Source: Monomorium pharaonis (lineage: Eukaryota > Arthropoda > Insecta > Hymenoptera > Formicidae). From it: DNA of 64,000 bases. The notes under the pieces were generated by a model. The model made no database searches. It had not been told where the DNA came from and saw nothing but the letters and a program-made list of their open reading frames with translations. A program made the position numbers and the translations under genes. Shown piece after piece: positions 22,231 through 32,438 of the stretch (position 1 is its first letter; each line of letters opens with the position of its first letter). The stretch lies in contig NC_050470.1 in the NCBI RefSeq assembly GCF_013373865.1, positions 11,268,373-11,332,372 on the forward strand. The letters are read 5' to 3'.

Positions 22231-22769
22231 TGATTCCCACAGTAATTCATCTTAAGTTTTGTGAGATGTCTCCAAAGGATGGAGCAGTGGGCTTTGGTAA
22301 TGGGAGTGCTGGAGGGGAAGCTTCACTATTAGCAGGTAACGGAGGAGGAATAGGTAGCTGTCGCAGAGGCTGTGGTAATAGAGTAGAAACCCGAAGTTTC
22401 CTACCATAGGCTGTGTGTTATTTCTAAGTCACAGCCCCGCATCTATGGGAAAACCAAATCTTTGGTGTACTGTTCCCGTACTGTTAAAATATGTATTACC
22501 TTCTACACGTTGGGTAATATCAAAATTCTTATGTATGCAGTGCTCTGCTTCTCTAAGACGATTTTCTCTACTAATCTGTTTATAGGACTCTATTGTGGTG
22601 AATCCCATAACAGATGTTTATAATGGTAGAGTAGATGTGCCCTACTACCTTGGACATTATTTACCTGACTGTGTAGATTATTGTAGACCATCTATTTTTC
22701 CAAAGGAGTATTTTCCATATACACTGAGGCTTCTTTTATATTTAGAGAATCCTATAAGACTCCGATAGT

Positions 22770-23130
22770 TTCTACAAGTTTCTCATCTTTGATATTATTA
22801 GATACATCAAAATAGCGGTAAGTACTATTAGCACAGATTTCTTGCTTTGATGGTGATCGAAGTCTCCCTGATCTAGGGATACACACCAAGGGGAATCGTC
22901 GCACACTGCGTGGATCAGGTCTATATCAATACCATCATTCCCTTTCTCCACAGCGAATAGTGTTGAAAGTTTACTGCCATACAAACTTCTTTCAACTACC
23001 TCAGATAGGTAAATTTTTTAGGCAGTTTCCGGTTTTTACTACAGGATGATCTTCCCACATTTGCTCTTCTGAACGACATACATAGATTCCCTACAAAGTT
23101 TATCTAATGCAGATGAGATGGTAGCATCTG
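22770..23130 (-). pseudogene. Possible RNA-virus polymerase-like fossil (endogenous viral element)
   Basis: The minus-strand frame at 22772-22984 contains SLDQGDFDHHQSKK, which looks like a palm motif A of an RNA-dependent RNA polymerase (two aspartates separated by four to five residues, then H-H-Q). Double-stranded-RNA, totivirus-like viruses are the best guess and are often found as fossils in insect genomes. Upstream coding-like text (TGNCLKNLPI) and downstream text continue in other frames with stops, so the fragment is degraded. No catalytic GDD is visible. I cannot exclude a non-viral origin. Confidence 0.3.
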
Positions 23131-23307
23131 AATGGAAAATTTTTTCTAAGGACTTAATTTTTTTAGTACGTAACCCAAGTAGCAAGGTGTCGTCTCCCAG
23201 ACAGCACGCTTGTCAGAATAAAAACTTTAAGAGAACTTTTTTAAGAAAACATTTAGATATCTTGGAAATGATGTCAAAATGGTAACATTTACCAGAGATG
23301 TCTACTG

Positions 23308-23660
23308 AGAGAGGTCTTTAAGATATCTCATTGAAGAGTCTTACTTAAGTTTCTTGAAAATGTTATTCTTATGACATCAGTTAAATGATATCAGCTTGAT
23401 ATCTCATAAAAGATATCACAATGCTGTCCGATTTTTGAGCCGTCCATGCGCGTCGTAGTTGACTCAGAAATCAGACAACACTAAGAGGTCTTTGAGATAT
23501 CTGATTGAAGAGTCTCATTTAAGTTTCTTGAAAATGTTATCCTTATAACATTAGCTAAATGATATCAGCTTGATGTCTCATAAAAGATATCACAATGCTG
23601 TCCGATTTTTGAGCCGTCCATGCGCGTTGTAGTTGACTCATAAATTAGATATCATTATAA
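23308..23660. repeat. Two direct copies of a ~179-bp unit
   Basis: Both copies run from GAGGTCTTTRAGATATCT through ATGCTGTCCGATTTTTGAGC to GTAGTTGACTCA with few differences. Confidence 0.85.
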
Positions 23661-24059
23661 TATCTTAAATGAGAAATCCATTTGATATTATTTAAAAATT
23701 ATTATAAAGATAATGTTTTCAAAAATAACGGTTTGCCTACAATTACTGTGCACAAAAAATGCACAAAATCTAAATTTATCATGTACTAAACAAAAACTTA
23801 TAATAAAAACCATCTAATTAACCATTTGAACGCTTCAAACTATTAATGCTAAAAATAGATCGCAATTTCCATCAAATTATTAAGGCTATGGAAAAAGATA
23901 AATTTAACAATATGAAATTAATAAGTAAATAAATTAATACTATTTATTTCTAACGTGTTGCAAAATTTAATTGCTTTTATAAAAAATAATATAATTGCGT
24001 CAATTTATAACATATTGGTATTATATGTATAAGACAATAACAAGTACCCATATCGATTA

Positions 24060-24133
24060 GTCAAATTGGCGTAGCAGATAGAGTACAAGGTTCGTCATCC
24101 TAAGGTTCCGGGTTCAAACCTACCAGCGGCAAG
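24060..24133 (+). tRNA. tRNA-like sequence (degenerate tRNA or SINE head)
   Basis: TGGCGTAGCAGATAGAGTAC fits a pol III A box with D-arm. GGTTCAAACC at 24111-24120 fits a B box at tRNA spacing. The putative acceptor strands do not pair and the T-stem is poor, so this is not a functional tRNA. A tRNA-derived SINE head is more likely. Confidence 0.4.
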
Positions 24134-24529
24134 TAAGAATAAAATAAAATAATTTAATTTAAATTTAATTAATCAATAAAAATTTGTCCTAAATTTAGTA
24201 TGTTACTGTTGATAAAAATAATTTAAAAAAAATAATTTTTTTTATATTTTTTTATCTTTAGTTAAAGTTTTAAAATATCCGATTTAAGAAATCTTTTAGA
24301 TATACAATTTAAGAAATTTTTTAGATATCCGATTTAAGAAATTTTTTAGATATCCGATTTAAGAAATCTTTTAGATATCAGTTTTATGATATCTTTCTGT
24401 TTTCAAAAAACGGCGCATTGGTTAACATTCTGACATCATTATGCTATCTTTTAGAAGTCTCTTTATGTTATTATTTTTAGAAACAAGATATCTTTTAGAG
24501 ATTTTTTTGACAATGTATTGTTCACTGGG

Positions 24530-26090
24530 CTAATTGACGGCATTTTTTTGTCATTTTATGACGAACCAGACGTCATAATGTCGAGATAAAATGACGTCTA
24601 AATGTCGTAAAACTGACGTACATTTGTTTCATCTTAACCCATTACTTCCCAAGCGGACATTTTATAGTCGATTGGTTTTCGGCTCAAAAAAGTGATGAGA
24701 TCACATGAAAACTTAAAACAAAATATGCTCTTCTACGTAAAAAGAGTTGCTCTTTCCAGGGTCAAAATTTCACAATTTTCTATTGGAAATTAAATATGGC
24801 GGCTCAAAGTTGATATAAATTTTTTCATCGACTATTGACTTTTTATAGTAGAAAACTTCGAAAAATTTTGTTTATGACTGTTGTAAACGATTAAAGTGAC
24901 AGAGTTTGCCTTTTTAAAGTATAAACTATGATTATTAATTGATTTTTTTAAGTAGTTCAAGTAGTTCAATATAGTGGATGCAGTATGGCGTCTAAATACA
25001 TGAAAATTATATTTTATTATGATATATGTGAATGAGCAGTCATTTCTCACGTTTTCGAGGTCGCTGAGTACAAATCTTTGGTCAATTAGTTATTTTTTAA
25101 AATGGCGGATACAATATGGCGTTAGAATACACGAAAATTAGATTTTGTTGCGAACTATGTGTATCATATTACATCCGCCTTTCGAAAGATATAAATCAAA
25201 CTCAAGATTCGTATTCAGCGACCTCAAAAACATATACAATCAGTACCCACGCACATAGCTCACAGTAAAATATGATTTTCGTGTATTCTGATGCCATATA
25301 TTGTATCCGCTATTTTGAAAAATAAAAAACAGACCCAAAATTTGTTCTCAACGGTCTCTCAAATACATAAAATAAGTACTTGGAGGCATAGTTTTTAATA
25401 AAGTATGATTTTTATGGCATATTTTATCCGCCATTTTGAAAAATGAGTAATTGACCAAAGATTCGTTCTCAGCGACGTCGAAAATGTGAAAAATGACTAT
25501 TCACACACATATATCGCAATAAAATATGATTTCCATGTATTTGGACGCCATACTGCATCCACCATCTTAAACTACTTGAACTACTTAAAAAATCAATTAA
25601 TAATCATAGTTTATACTTTAAAGAGGCAAACTCCGTCACTTCAATCGTTTACAACAGTCATGGACAAAATTTTTCGAAGTTTTCTACTATAAAAAGTTAA
25701 TAGTCGATGAAAAAATTTATATCAACTTTGAGCCATCATATTTAATTTCCAATAGAAAATTTGAAATTTTGACCTCGAAATCTGAAAGAGAGCAACTTCT
25801 TTTACGTAGAAGAGCATATTTTGTTTTAAGTTTTCATGTGATCTCATCACTTTTCTGAGCCGAAAAACCAATTGACTATAAAATGTCCGCTTGGGAAATA
25901 ATGGGTTAACGACGTCATATATTGACGTAAAAAATACGTCATTATTTTCATATTATTGACGTCATTTTCAAGAAGCTAGTATCGTACATTTGACGGTATT
26001 TTATTGTTATTTTTATAATAAAACATAGGTTTTTAGATTACAGTTAATAAAGACGACAATTTAACGTCATTTTTATGATTATCCCAGGTA
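24530..26090. mobile_element. TGACGTCA-array element carrying the nested piggyBac-like foldback
   Basis: Sequences on both sides of the TTAA element (24530-24633 and 25910-26080) are full of GACGTCAT, TGACGT and TTGACGG words and match each other inverted. Possible outer ends are CTGGGCTAAT and ATTATCCCAG. Boundaries are approximate. Confidence 0.45.
24638..25905. mobile_element. piggyBac-like foldback element with TTAA target duplication
   Basis: Begins CCCATTACTTCCCAAGCGGA and ends with its inverted copy, flanked by TTAA at 24634-24637 and 25906-25909. The arms are ~500-600 bases of inverted repeat around a short centre. Apparent frames near 24832-25050 and 25486-25692 are mirror images and not genes. 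TTAA plus CCC ends are the signature of the piggyBac superfamily. No transposase is present. Confidence 0.85.
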
Positions 26091-26267
26091 GTAAAAGCCG
26101 TTATTTTGACGTTTTAGAAAATATTTTGGATACATGTCCTATATATGCAGTACTTGTATTATAAAAATATCAAAATAACATAATTATAATGTAAAAAAAA
26201 ATTACGTTGTTTCTCAACAAGCATCGTGACCTACCACACCATAGTCACATTTGAAATTGCCTAACTT

Positions 26268-26332
26268 CCGCGGTCACCCATCCAACTCTGAACCGCCATC
26301 TACGTTGCTTGACTTCGAAGATCGTACGCTAC
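26268..26332 (-). ncRNA. 5S rRNA-like fragment
   Basis: On the minus strand CGAAGTCAAGCAACGTAGAT is followed by GTTGGATGGGTGACCGCGG, the same arrangement as at 16621-16680. It is an independent copy with a different 3' tail (GAAGTTAGGCAATTTC), suggesting a 5S-derived repeat family. Confidence 0.45.
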
Positions 26333-26771
26333 CTAGCACTTTGTGAAGATCCATGAACACTTGATGTGTTCTCATGAATACATATTTGTTATAGATCAGT
26401 TCAATAGATGCGAGAAACATGAAACTTGTAGTTAACTAATATTTTTATAAATAAATATAAATTTACAGGTTTTTTCCTGATTTTTACATATGCGAAATAA
26501 CATGTGGAACAACTTATAAAAATATGTTTTTGCTCTGTTCTTTTGATAAAGCTAAATTATACCTCAGACAGAACGTAATATTTATCCAAATATTTTATAA
26601 ATATTTTTGTAGTTTTAGATTTGACAAATCATAAAGATTATAATTTATCATAAATATTATAAAAATATTTGTGAAATATTTATAAATATTTACAAAATAT
26701 TACTTATACATATCTTTATTTTTTATTTACCATAAATATTATAATAAATATTAAAGTGTATATACATTATT

Positions 26772-26923
26772 CCCAGCAAAGTTACATGTAACGTGTTTGT
26801 TAGTTGTAATTTCCCACTCAATAATATAATTGTAATATAACACACGTGTTATATTACAATTACATTGTTGAGTGGGAAATTACAACTAACAGGCACGTTA
26901 CATGTAACTTGGTGTTTGGTAGG
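26772..26923. mobile_element. 152-bp foldback MITE, copy 2
   Basis: Reverse complement of the family at 8975-9132: CCCAGCAAAGTTACATG ... GTGTTTGGTAGG, flanked by TT/TT. It has lost about six bases next to one end. Confidence 0.85.
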
Positions 26924-27812
26924 TTATATGTGATATGTATATATTATATATATACATTTGTACACACAATAGTAGTATGTACATTGTATATATATTCTAT
27001 GTATATACTTGATGCAATATACATACAAAAAACGTGAAATGTATATGCAAATAAAACCGAGTGTGTACCTAAATATATCCCATAAAACAATTTGATATAC
27101 AATGTATATATTATGTATATACATTTATGCATATTGTATATACTATAGTTCTGTATTACACCGTACATCCATTGCATATGAAATGTTACAAGGAAAATAT
27201 TCATTGGAAGTATATACACATGTATATGATTCGTATATTACATGTATATATACATGATGTATGTCCATTTATCATTCATTGCATATACATAACATGAACA
27301 TAGAATGTACATAATACATGCATAATATTATACATATGTCCATAGTATATATATAACGTGTACATAGAATACATGATACAAATTTGTGGGGGACTGTGTG
27401 TTGCGTGTGGTACCGTATTCGAGGCACGGTAGCTAATAAAAATGAGATTCGAGATTTGATTTCGGAGTTGCAAGTGACCTCCTTATACATATATGCAAGA
27501 GAAAATTACTTGACTCCGGAGAAAGGGCTAATTAAGTTGCATCGCCTAGCGGTGATGATTGTACGCGTGAGCGTACAAGTTCATGTTATAAAGGAAAAAT
27601 ATCTTGCATATGAAATGTACATACATTTAACATTGTGCGTTGTATATACATTTTAAATACATTAATGGATATACACGTTATATACCATAATGTATATTCG
27701 AATCGTATGTATGAGATGTATATACATTTAACATTGTACGCTGTATATACATACCAAATACATTAATAGATATACACATTACATACCATAATGTATATTC
27801 GAATCATGTATA

Positions 27813-28154
27813 TGTAGGAATTGTGTGATAGGATGGTTAGAATCACCACTTGTTATATAAAAAGAGTAACTTTAATTCATATAATATTCCAAGAGTTCGT
27901 TATAAAGGTTCACTATCACGGAGAGATCATAAGAGAAACTTAGTCGTGCTTCTAACACGTGTTGACCGTTCGACGTACATCGCAAGAGAGCCCCCCGCTC
28001 CGCTTCGAAAATTCGGCTAGTCCTCCTTTTCCCCCTCTTTCTACCACGCCCGTTGTTATATCTCGGATCTTGGACCCTCCGTTAGTCAACGTACATTTTG
28101 AACGAGTCGAAATTAATGCCTACTTAAAATAAAATTTCCTATCTTTATTCCACA
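27813..28154 (-). repeat. Gypsy LTR (3' LTR in element orientation)
   Basis: 342 bases, TGTGGAATAAAG ... CAATTCCTACA on the minus strand. It looks identical to 32439-32780. It follows the end of pol by about 27 bases, with a weak purine tract (GGCCGAGAG) just before it. Confidence 0.95.
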
Positions 28155-28181
28155 CTCTCGGCCATCCGACGACATCTGTCC

Positions 28182-31100
28182 TCAGATTTTTGCCTCGTCC
28201 ATCGGGATATCTTCGTTGGAAGTATTCCACGGCTTCATGTATTCCGCTGCTGTGGATGTTTCAAGGGGTCCTTCCCCTTGGCCGACCTTCCGTACTATAA
28301 ACCGATCGTTTCGGAGTACTCTGCGTATACGATATGGTCCGAAGTATTTTGCTGCTAATTTCAGTCCTGGGCCACTCTGTGTACGCCTGATAGCGACCAG
28401 ATCTCCCTCCTTGTACATAGCTGGCGCCTTTCTGTTTTTGTTGTAATTTCGCTTATTTTCCTCTTGTATCCTGTCGATACTCTTCTTTGCACATTGACGG
28501 AGCTCGCCTCTTTTCTCATCGAAAGCCAGGGCGCCTTCAGCCTCCAGTAAATCCCGGATTAATGGATCTTCTTTCGTTTTCATGTGTGTTCCAAACAATA
28601 GCCGGAACGGCGACATACCTGTACTTCGTGAGGGCGCATTATTTAAACATTGTTGAGCTTGTTGAACATATTTATGCCAATGAGCCGGATTTGGCGCTGA
28701 CAGCTTCGTTAACACTGGGATTAAGATACGGTTTATGCGCTCGACTTGTCCGTTCCCTCGTGGCATTCCTGTGACAATAGTTGAGTGTTCAATGTCTTCG
28801 TCCTTACAGTACGTCTGAAAATTATGCGATGTAAAGGCCGTTCCTCGATCTGAAATGATTCTTCGGGAGTTCCCGAAAATTGCGCTCTGCTGCATCAGTC
28901 TGTCTAAGACTTCTGCTGTATCCGTCGACTTTGTAGGGTACAGCCACACATACTTTGAGAAGGCGTCGACAACCACGAATAAGTGACGATAATTCTTCTT
29001 GGTGGAAGGCAAGGGACCCAAGTGGTCGACGTGATAGGTGTCAAGCGGCGTCTCCCCCTTCGGGATTGGATGTAGCCAGCCTTCCCTCTTCCCAGACTTT
29101 CTCTCAGCTAAAATGCAACTAATGCAATTCTGGATGACATCTTCAATCTTCTTGCGCATTCCACTAAACCAATAATCCTCCTTTAACAGTTTTTCGGTTT
29201 TATCAGGGCCGAAATGGCCTCGTTCGTGCGCTCGCCGGATAATACTATTCTGCATTAGTGATGGGACAACCAGTAATGTATTTCCGTTTAATTTTCTACA
29301 CACTAGTCCGTTCTTCATAATGTAGTTTTCGTTCAAATTATTTTCCAACTGCTCTCGAATACGCAATGACTCAGCGTCGTTTTCCTGACTCCTGCGTAGC
29401 TTTGCAAGCACGCCGTCTTCGCATTCGGTTATCACCATAGCCGTGGGTAGCGCATTTCTACTCAGGGCGTCGACGTGTTTCATGTTTTTCCCTGGGCGGT
29501 GTTCGATCTCGAACTGAAAATCTTGAAGAAAAAGTGCCCATCTCGCGATCCTCGGACTGATGTCTGTTTTCTTCATCGTCTGTGTAAAAGCTTGGCAGTC
29601 CGTTACTACCTTAAATGCTATGCCTATCAAATACACTCTAAACCTTTTCAACGCTTTAACAATTGCAAGAACTTCCAACTCATAGCTAGGGAACTTTGAT
29701 TCGCCGTCAGTAGTCTTACCGCTTGCATAATACACTGGATGGAACATACGGTCTTCACTATCTCGCTGTAGCAATATCGCGCCATAGCCTCGCGACGACG
29801 CGTCCGTGTGTAATTCAGTTTCGGCTTTCGGACAATAAATTCGCAAAATCGGTCCTCGACTAAGAGCCTCTTTTAACTGTGTAAACGCGTACCTTTCTTT
29901 ATCGCCAAAGCTGAATGCGACGTTATCTTTTAATAAATTAGTCAACGGGTATGCAAGAGAAGCGTATCCCTGCACGAACTTCCGAAAATAACCGGTTAAG
30001 CCCAAAAAACTTTGTACCGCTTTTTTGTTCATCGGCGTCGGAAATTTTTTTACTGCACTCGTCTTTTCGTCCGACGGAGTGACGTCACCGTCTTCTATAA
30101 TAAAACCTAAATAATTTACTCTCGTCTTTAGAAATTGACATTTTTCCCAGTTTATTTCTAAACCGTGAATGCTCGCCGCATGAAATACCTTTTCCAAATT
30201 CCGAAGTCCGTCCTCGACATTACGAGACGGTATAATCAAGTCATCCATGTACAATGAAACTATATTTTCCGCGACTAGATCTGCGAAAACGGCATTAACA
30301 TATCTTTGAAAGTACGCGGGTGACGTACTTAGCCCGAATGGCATGCGCAAGAACTCAAAGTGCCCGCTAGGAACTATAAAGGCGGTGTACCTACGACTAT
30401 CCTTGGCAACCGGAACGTGAAAAAATCCATTCTTTAAATCAATGGTGCTAAATATTTTCGCGCCTCGCAAACGATCAATCTGGTCCTCCATTAGAGGCAA
30501 TGGATACCTTGTCTTGACTATTTTTTCATTTAGTTTTCGAAAATCGATACATACTCGCGTGTCACCATTCTTCTTCTTAACCAACACGACCGGACTCGCG
30601 TATTCGGAAACCGATGGTTGTATAATGCTTTCGTCTAGCCATTTCCGTATCTGTTCGTCGAGCGTCTTTCGCTCCGCTTCTGATACCCTATTCGCGCGTC
30701 GGTACACGGGCGTCTCGTCCTTCAAAATAATATTTAATTCGATTCCGACATCTCGAGTTTTCTCGGGTACATATTCCGTTATTAGTTTAGTAAGTTTACT
30801 TTTACTTTCCGGATCTAGAACGTGTTCCATGTCTGTTGCAGTCACTTTGTCACGGTTAATTGTATGTATAGCAGGTAGCTCGGAAAACCGTTCCGCCACT
30901 TCCGAAATATTAACCCGTCCGTCTTTTACTCTCAACTCGACATTCTTTCGAAACAAAACATCTGTACCTATAAGGAGTTCGCATTGTAAAAGTGTTTCGG
31001 AAACTACCTGAAACCTTGCCTTGAAAATACAATTGTCTATAGAAATTTCAACATGTGTTTCACCCAGCGTGGTTATTTCATCCGATCCTATTCCATGAAA

Positions 31101-31238
31101 TTTCATCTGCTGTTTTATTAACTTTGGTGCGCCTATTTTTATATACGAGACGCCCGTGTACCGACGCGCGAATAGGGTATCAGAAGCGGAGCGAAAGACG
31201 CTCGACGAACAGATACGGAAATGGCTAGACGAAAGCAT
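28182..31238 (-). CDS. pol: Gypsy Pol: reverse transcriptase, RNase H, integrase
   Basis: 1018 codons. Reverse transcriptase spans about residues 195-375 with YMDD at 330-333. RNase H spans about 470-595, with D479, E520, D547 and D590 as likely acidic residues. The integrase has an HHCC finger (H671, H675, C704, C707) and a catalytic D738, D797, E833 triad with 35 residues between the last two, then a basic C-terminal region. The protein would copy element RNA and insert the DNA. The first ~31 codons are antisense translation of the 97-bp inverted segment and not native protease sequence. Residues from about 32 (YIKIGAPKL) look like the C-terminal half of the protease, so the real start is in the gag frame upstream. 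The remaining frame is intact. Confidence 0.95.
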   Translation of the reverse strand: MLSSSHFRICSSSVFRSASDTLFARRYTGVSYIKIGAPKLIKQQMKFHGIGSDEITTLGETHVEISIDNCIFKARFQVVSETLLQCELLIGTDVLFRKNVELRVKDGRVNISEVAERFSELPAIHTINRDKVTATDMEHVLDPESKSKLTKLITEYVPEKTRDVGIELNIILKDETPVYRRANRVSEAERKTLDEQIRKWLDESIIQPSVSEYASPVVLVKKKNGDTRVCIDFRKLNEKIVKTRYPLPLMEDQIDRLRGAKIFSTIDLKNGFFHVPVAKDSRRYTAFIVPSGHFEFLRMPFGLSTSPAYFQRYVNAVFADLVAENIVSLYMDDLIIPSRNVEDGLRNLEKVFHAASIHGLEINWEKCQFLKTRVNYLGFIIEDGDVTPSDEKTSAVKKFPTPMNKKAVQSFLGLTGYFRKFVQGYASLAYPLTNLLKDNVAFSFGDKERYAFTQLKEALSRGPILRIYCPKAETELHTDASSRGYGAILLQRDSEDRMFHPVYYASGKTTDGESKFPSYELEVLAIVKALKRFRVYLIGIAFKVVTDCQAFTQTMKKTDISPRIARWALFLQDFQFEIEHRPGKNMKHVDALSRNALPTAMVITECEDGVLAKLRRSQENDAESLRIREQLENNLNENYIMKNGLVCRKLNGNTLLVVPSLMQNSIIRRAHERGHFGPDKTEKLLKEDYWFSGMRKKIEDVIQNCISCILAERKSGKREGWLHPIPKGETPLDTYHVDHLGPLPSTKKNYRHLFVVVDAFSKYVWLYPTKSTDTAEVLDRLMQQSAIFGNSRRIISDRGTAFTSHNFQTYCKDEDIEHSTIVTGMPRGNGQVERINRILIPVLTKLSAPNPAHWHKYVQQAQQCLNNAPSRSTGMSPFRLLFGTHMKTKEDPLIRDLLEAEGALAFDEKRGELRQCAKKSIDRIQEENKRNYNKNRKAPAMYKEGDLVAIRRTQSGPGLKLAAKYFGPYRIRRVLRNDRFIVRKVGQGEGPLETSTAAEYMKPWNTSNEDIPMDEAKI
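30622..30718. repeat. 97-bp source segment of an internal inverted copy
   Basis: Encodes the pol stretch ETPVYRRANRVSEAERK and onwards to WLDESII. Its exact reverse complement is at 31145-31241. Confidence 0.95.
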
Positions 31239-31241
31239 TAT
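31145..31241. repeat. 97-bp inverted copy at the gag-pol junction
   Basis: By eye identical over 97 bases to the reverse complement of 30622-30718. It creates the stop that ends gag after DNAFV and supplies the first 31 codons of the pol frame. It replaces or interrupts the protease just after the IDTGSDISLMRA active-site region. Confidence 0.95.
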
Positions 31242-32373
31242 CTGCTCGCATTAAACTAATATCGCTACCTGTATCGATCAGAGCCGGTAGACTAATTTCC
31301 TCTACTTTAACGTCCTTATAACATTTATCTGCTTGACTATGCGTTGCGTTACAGTTTTTACTTGTACTCGTCTTTTTATTTTCCGCCGCCGGACAGTTCG
31401 CCGCAATGTGTCCGTATGCCTCGCACCGAAAGCATTTAACGCCTTTACTCTTATTCGGGCATGTTGCGCTCAAATGATTTTTATCTCCGCAATTATAACA
31501 ACGCTTAACGTCTTGTTTTTCGACCTCGAACCGCGCGGGTTTCTTTTTCCTATCGTCTGTTTTATACTTTGATTTATTTTTCATAGTCTCGTAAATTTCT
31601 AGCTTATGTTTTAACTCGGAAATATTTTTCGCGCCATACAAAACGATTTTGTTTACCTCATCGTCGTTAATACCGTCTATTACATATTGGATTACCGCCG
31701 TGACCTCGACTTTTGCTGCGGACGCGATCTCCATCATCTTGTAGCAGTATTCTTGGTAAGTCTCGTCCGCTTTCTTCTTTCTTCTTCGCAGCTCGGCATG
31801 CACGTCGTGGCTATTGACCTTCCGGGCGAATTCGCGCCTCAGCGCGGCCTTTACGCCTTTCCACGTCTTTCCTCTCGTCTCGTACTTTGCGAATAATTTT
31901 GCTGACCCCCGAAGGAGTTTCTTCACATAAATCGTTTTCTGTACGTCGTTCCACTGGCACAGAGTCGCTATCTCGTCGAAGTCCCTGATCCATTGTTTTA
32001 TGCTCTTGCCGTCGTCACCGCTAAACGTGTCTATAGAATCCTCTACGTCTTTGAAAGTCAGAAGGCATCTCTTCCGTCGGCTGGTCACCTCGCGGGATGG
32101 TCGTCGTTGTTCGTCGTCCTCAGCTCCGTCGCTCGACTCAGACTCGCTATCGTCTTCGTGGTCCGTCTGACCGTGCTCATCGTCGTCGTCAACGTCGTCT
32201 TCACTTCCTTGATTTTCGAGAAGCCTCGCTGCTCGAAACCGCTCAACAAGGTCCGCCTTGTTTCCCGTCGTCCTCAACTTACGTCTTTTTAATTCAGCCT
32301 TCAACTGGATCATCGTCATCGATTCCACTTCTTGTTCGTCGTTTCTCTGCGGTTGGTCTTCATTTTCTGCCAT
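31225..32373 (-). CDS. gag: Gypsy Gag with SAP domain, zinc knuckles and protease start
   Basis: 382 codons. A SAP-like DNA-binding helix pair is at about 18-52 (IQLKAELKRRKLRTTGNKAD), followed by an acidic stretch (57-88), a capsid-like region (about 105-255) and two CCHC knuckles at 292-305 (CYNCGDKNHLSATC) and 314-327 (CFRCEAYGHIAANC). The aspartic-protease motif DTG is at 367-369. Gag forms the particle and binds RNA; protease would process the polyprotein. The stop at 382 comes from the inverted 97-bp segment, so the ancestral frame probably ran on into pol. Start chosen at the first Met after the leader. Confidence 0.95.
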   Translation of the reverse strand: MAENEDQPQRNDEQEVESMTMIQLKAELKRRKLRTTGNKADLVERFRAARLLENQGSEDDVDDDDEHGQTDHEDDSESESSDGAEDDEQRRPSREVTSRRKRCLLTFKDVEDSIDTFSGDDGKSIKQWIRDFDEIATLCQWNDVQKTIYVKKLLRGSAKLFAKYETRGKTWKGVKAALRREFARKVNSHDVHAELRRRKKKADETYQEYCYKMMEIASAAKVEVTAVIQYVIDGINDDEVNKIVLYGAKNISELKHKLEIYETMKNKSKYKTDDRKKKPARFEVEKQDVKRCYNCGDKNHLSATCPNKSKGVKCFRCEAYGHIAANCPAAENKKTSTSKNCNATHSQADKCYKDVKVEEISLPALIDTGSDISLMRADNAFV

Positions 32374-32419
32374 TTTTCAACTTCGTCTTTCTTTCTCCCT
32401 GACACTCTCGTAATAATCG

Positions 32420-32438
32420 CGGCTGAGCCCCCAAAAGT
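32420..32438 (-). promoter_or_regulatory. Primer-binding site of the gypsy element
   Basis: Minus-strand sequence directly after the 5' LTR contains TGGGGGCTCAGCCGCG, similar to primer sites complementary to tRNA-Pro 3' ends. The tRNA assignment is inference. Confidence 0.5.

Larger units (their letters stand above)
23196..24529. mobile_element. CCCAG element with GATATC array
   Basis: Ends CCCAGACAGCACGC and GTTCACTGGG, flanked by CT/CT. It contains a 179-bp direct duplication (from 23308 and 23487), many GATATC and AGATATCT words and four tandem ~26-bp units at about 24280-24390 (GATTTAAGAAATTTTTTAGA type). A tRNA-like segment lies inside. No transposase frame was seen. Confidence 0.65.

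Noticed and set aside
24060..24133. Functional tRNA gene
   Set aside because: A and B boxes are present but acceptor and T stems do not pair, so it was kept only as a tRNA-like sequence.
27272..27656. Cys/Tyr-rich frames in the TGTATATACA region
   Set aside because: Low-complexity repeat translation; both strands are open for the same reason.
30442..31011. 189-codon plus-strand frame inside the gypsy element
   Set aside because: Antisense shadow of pol. Part of it repeats the 97-bp inverted segment.
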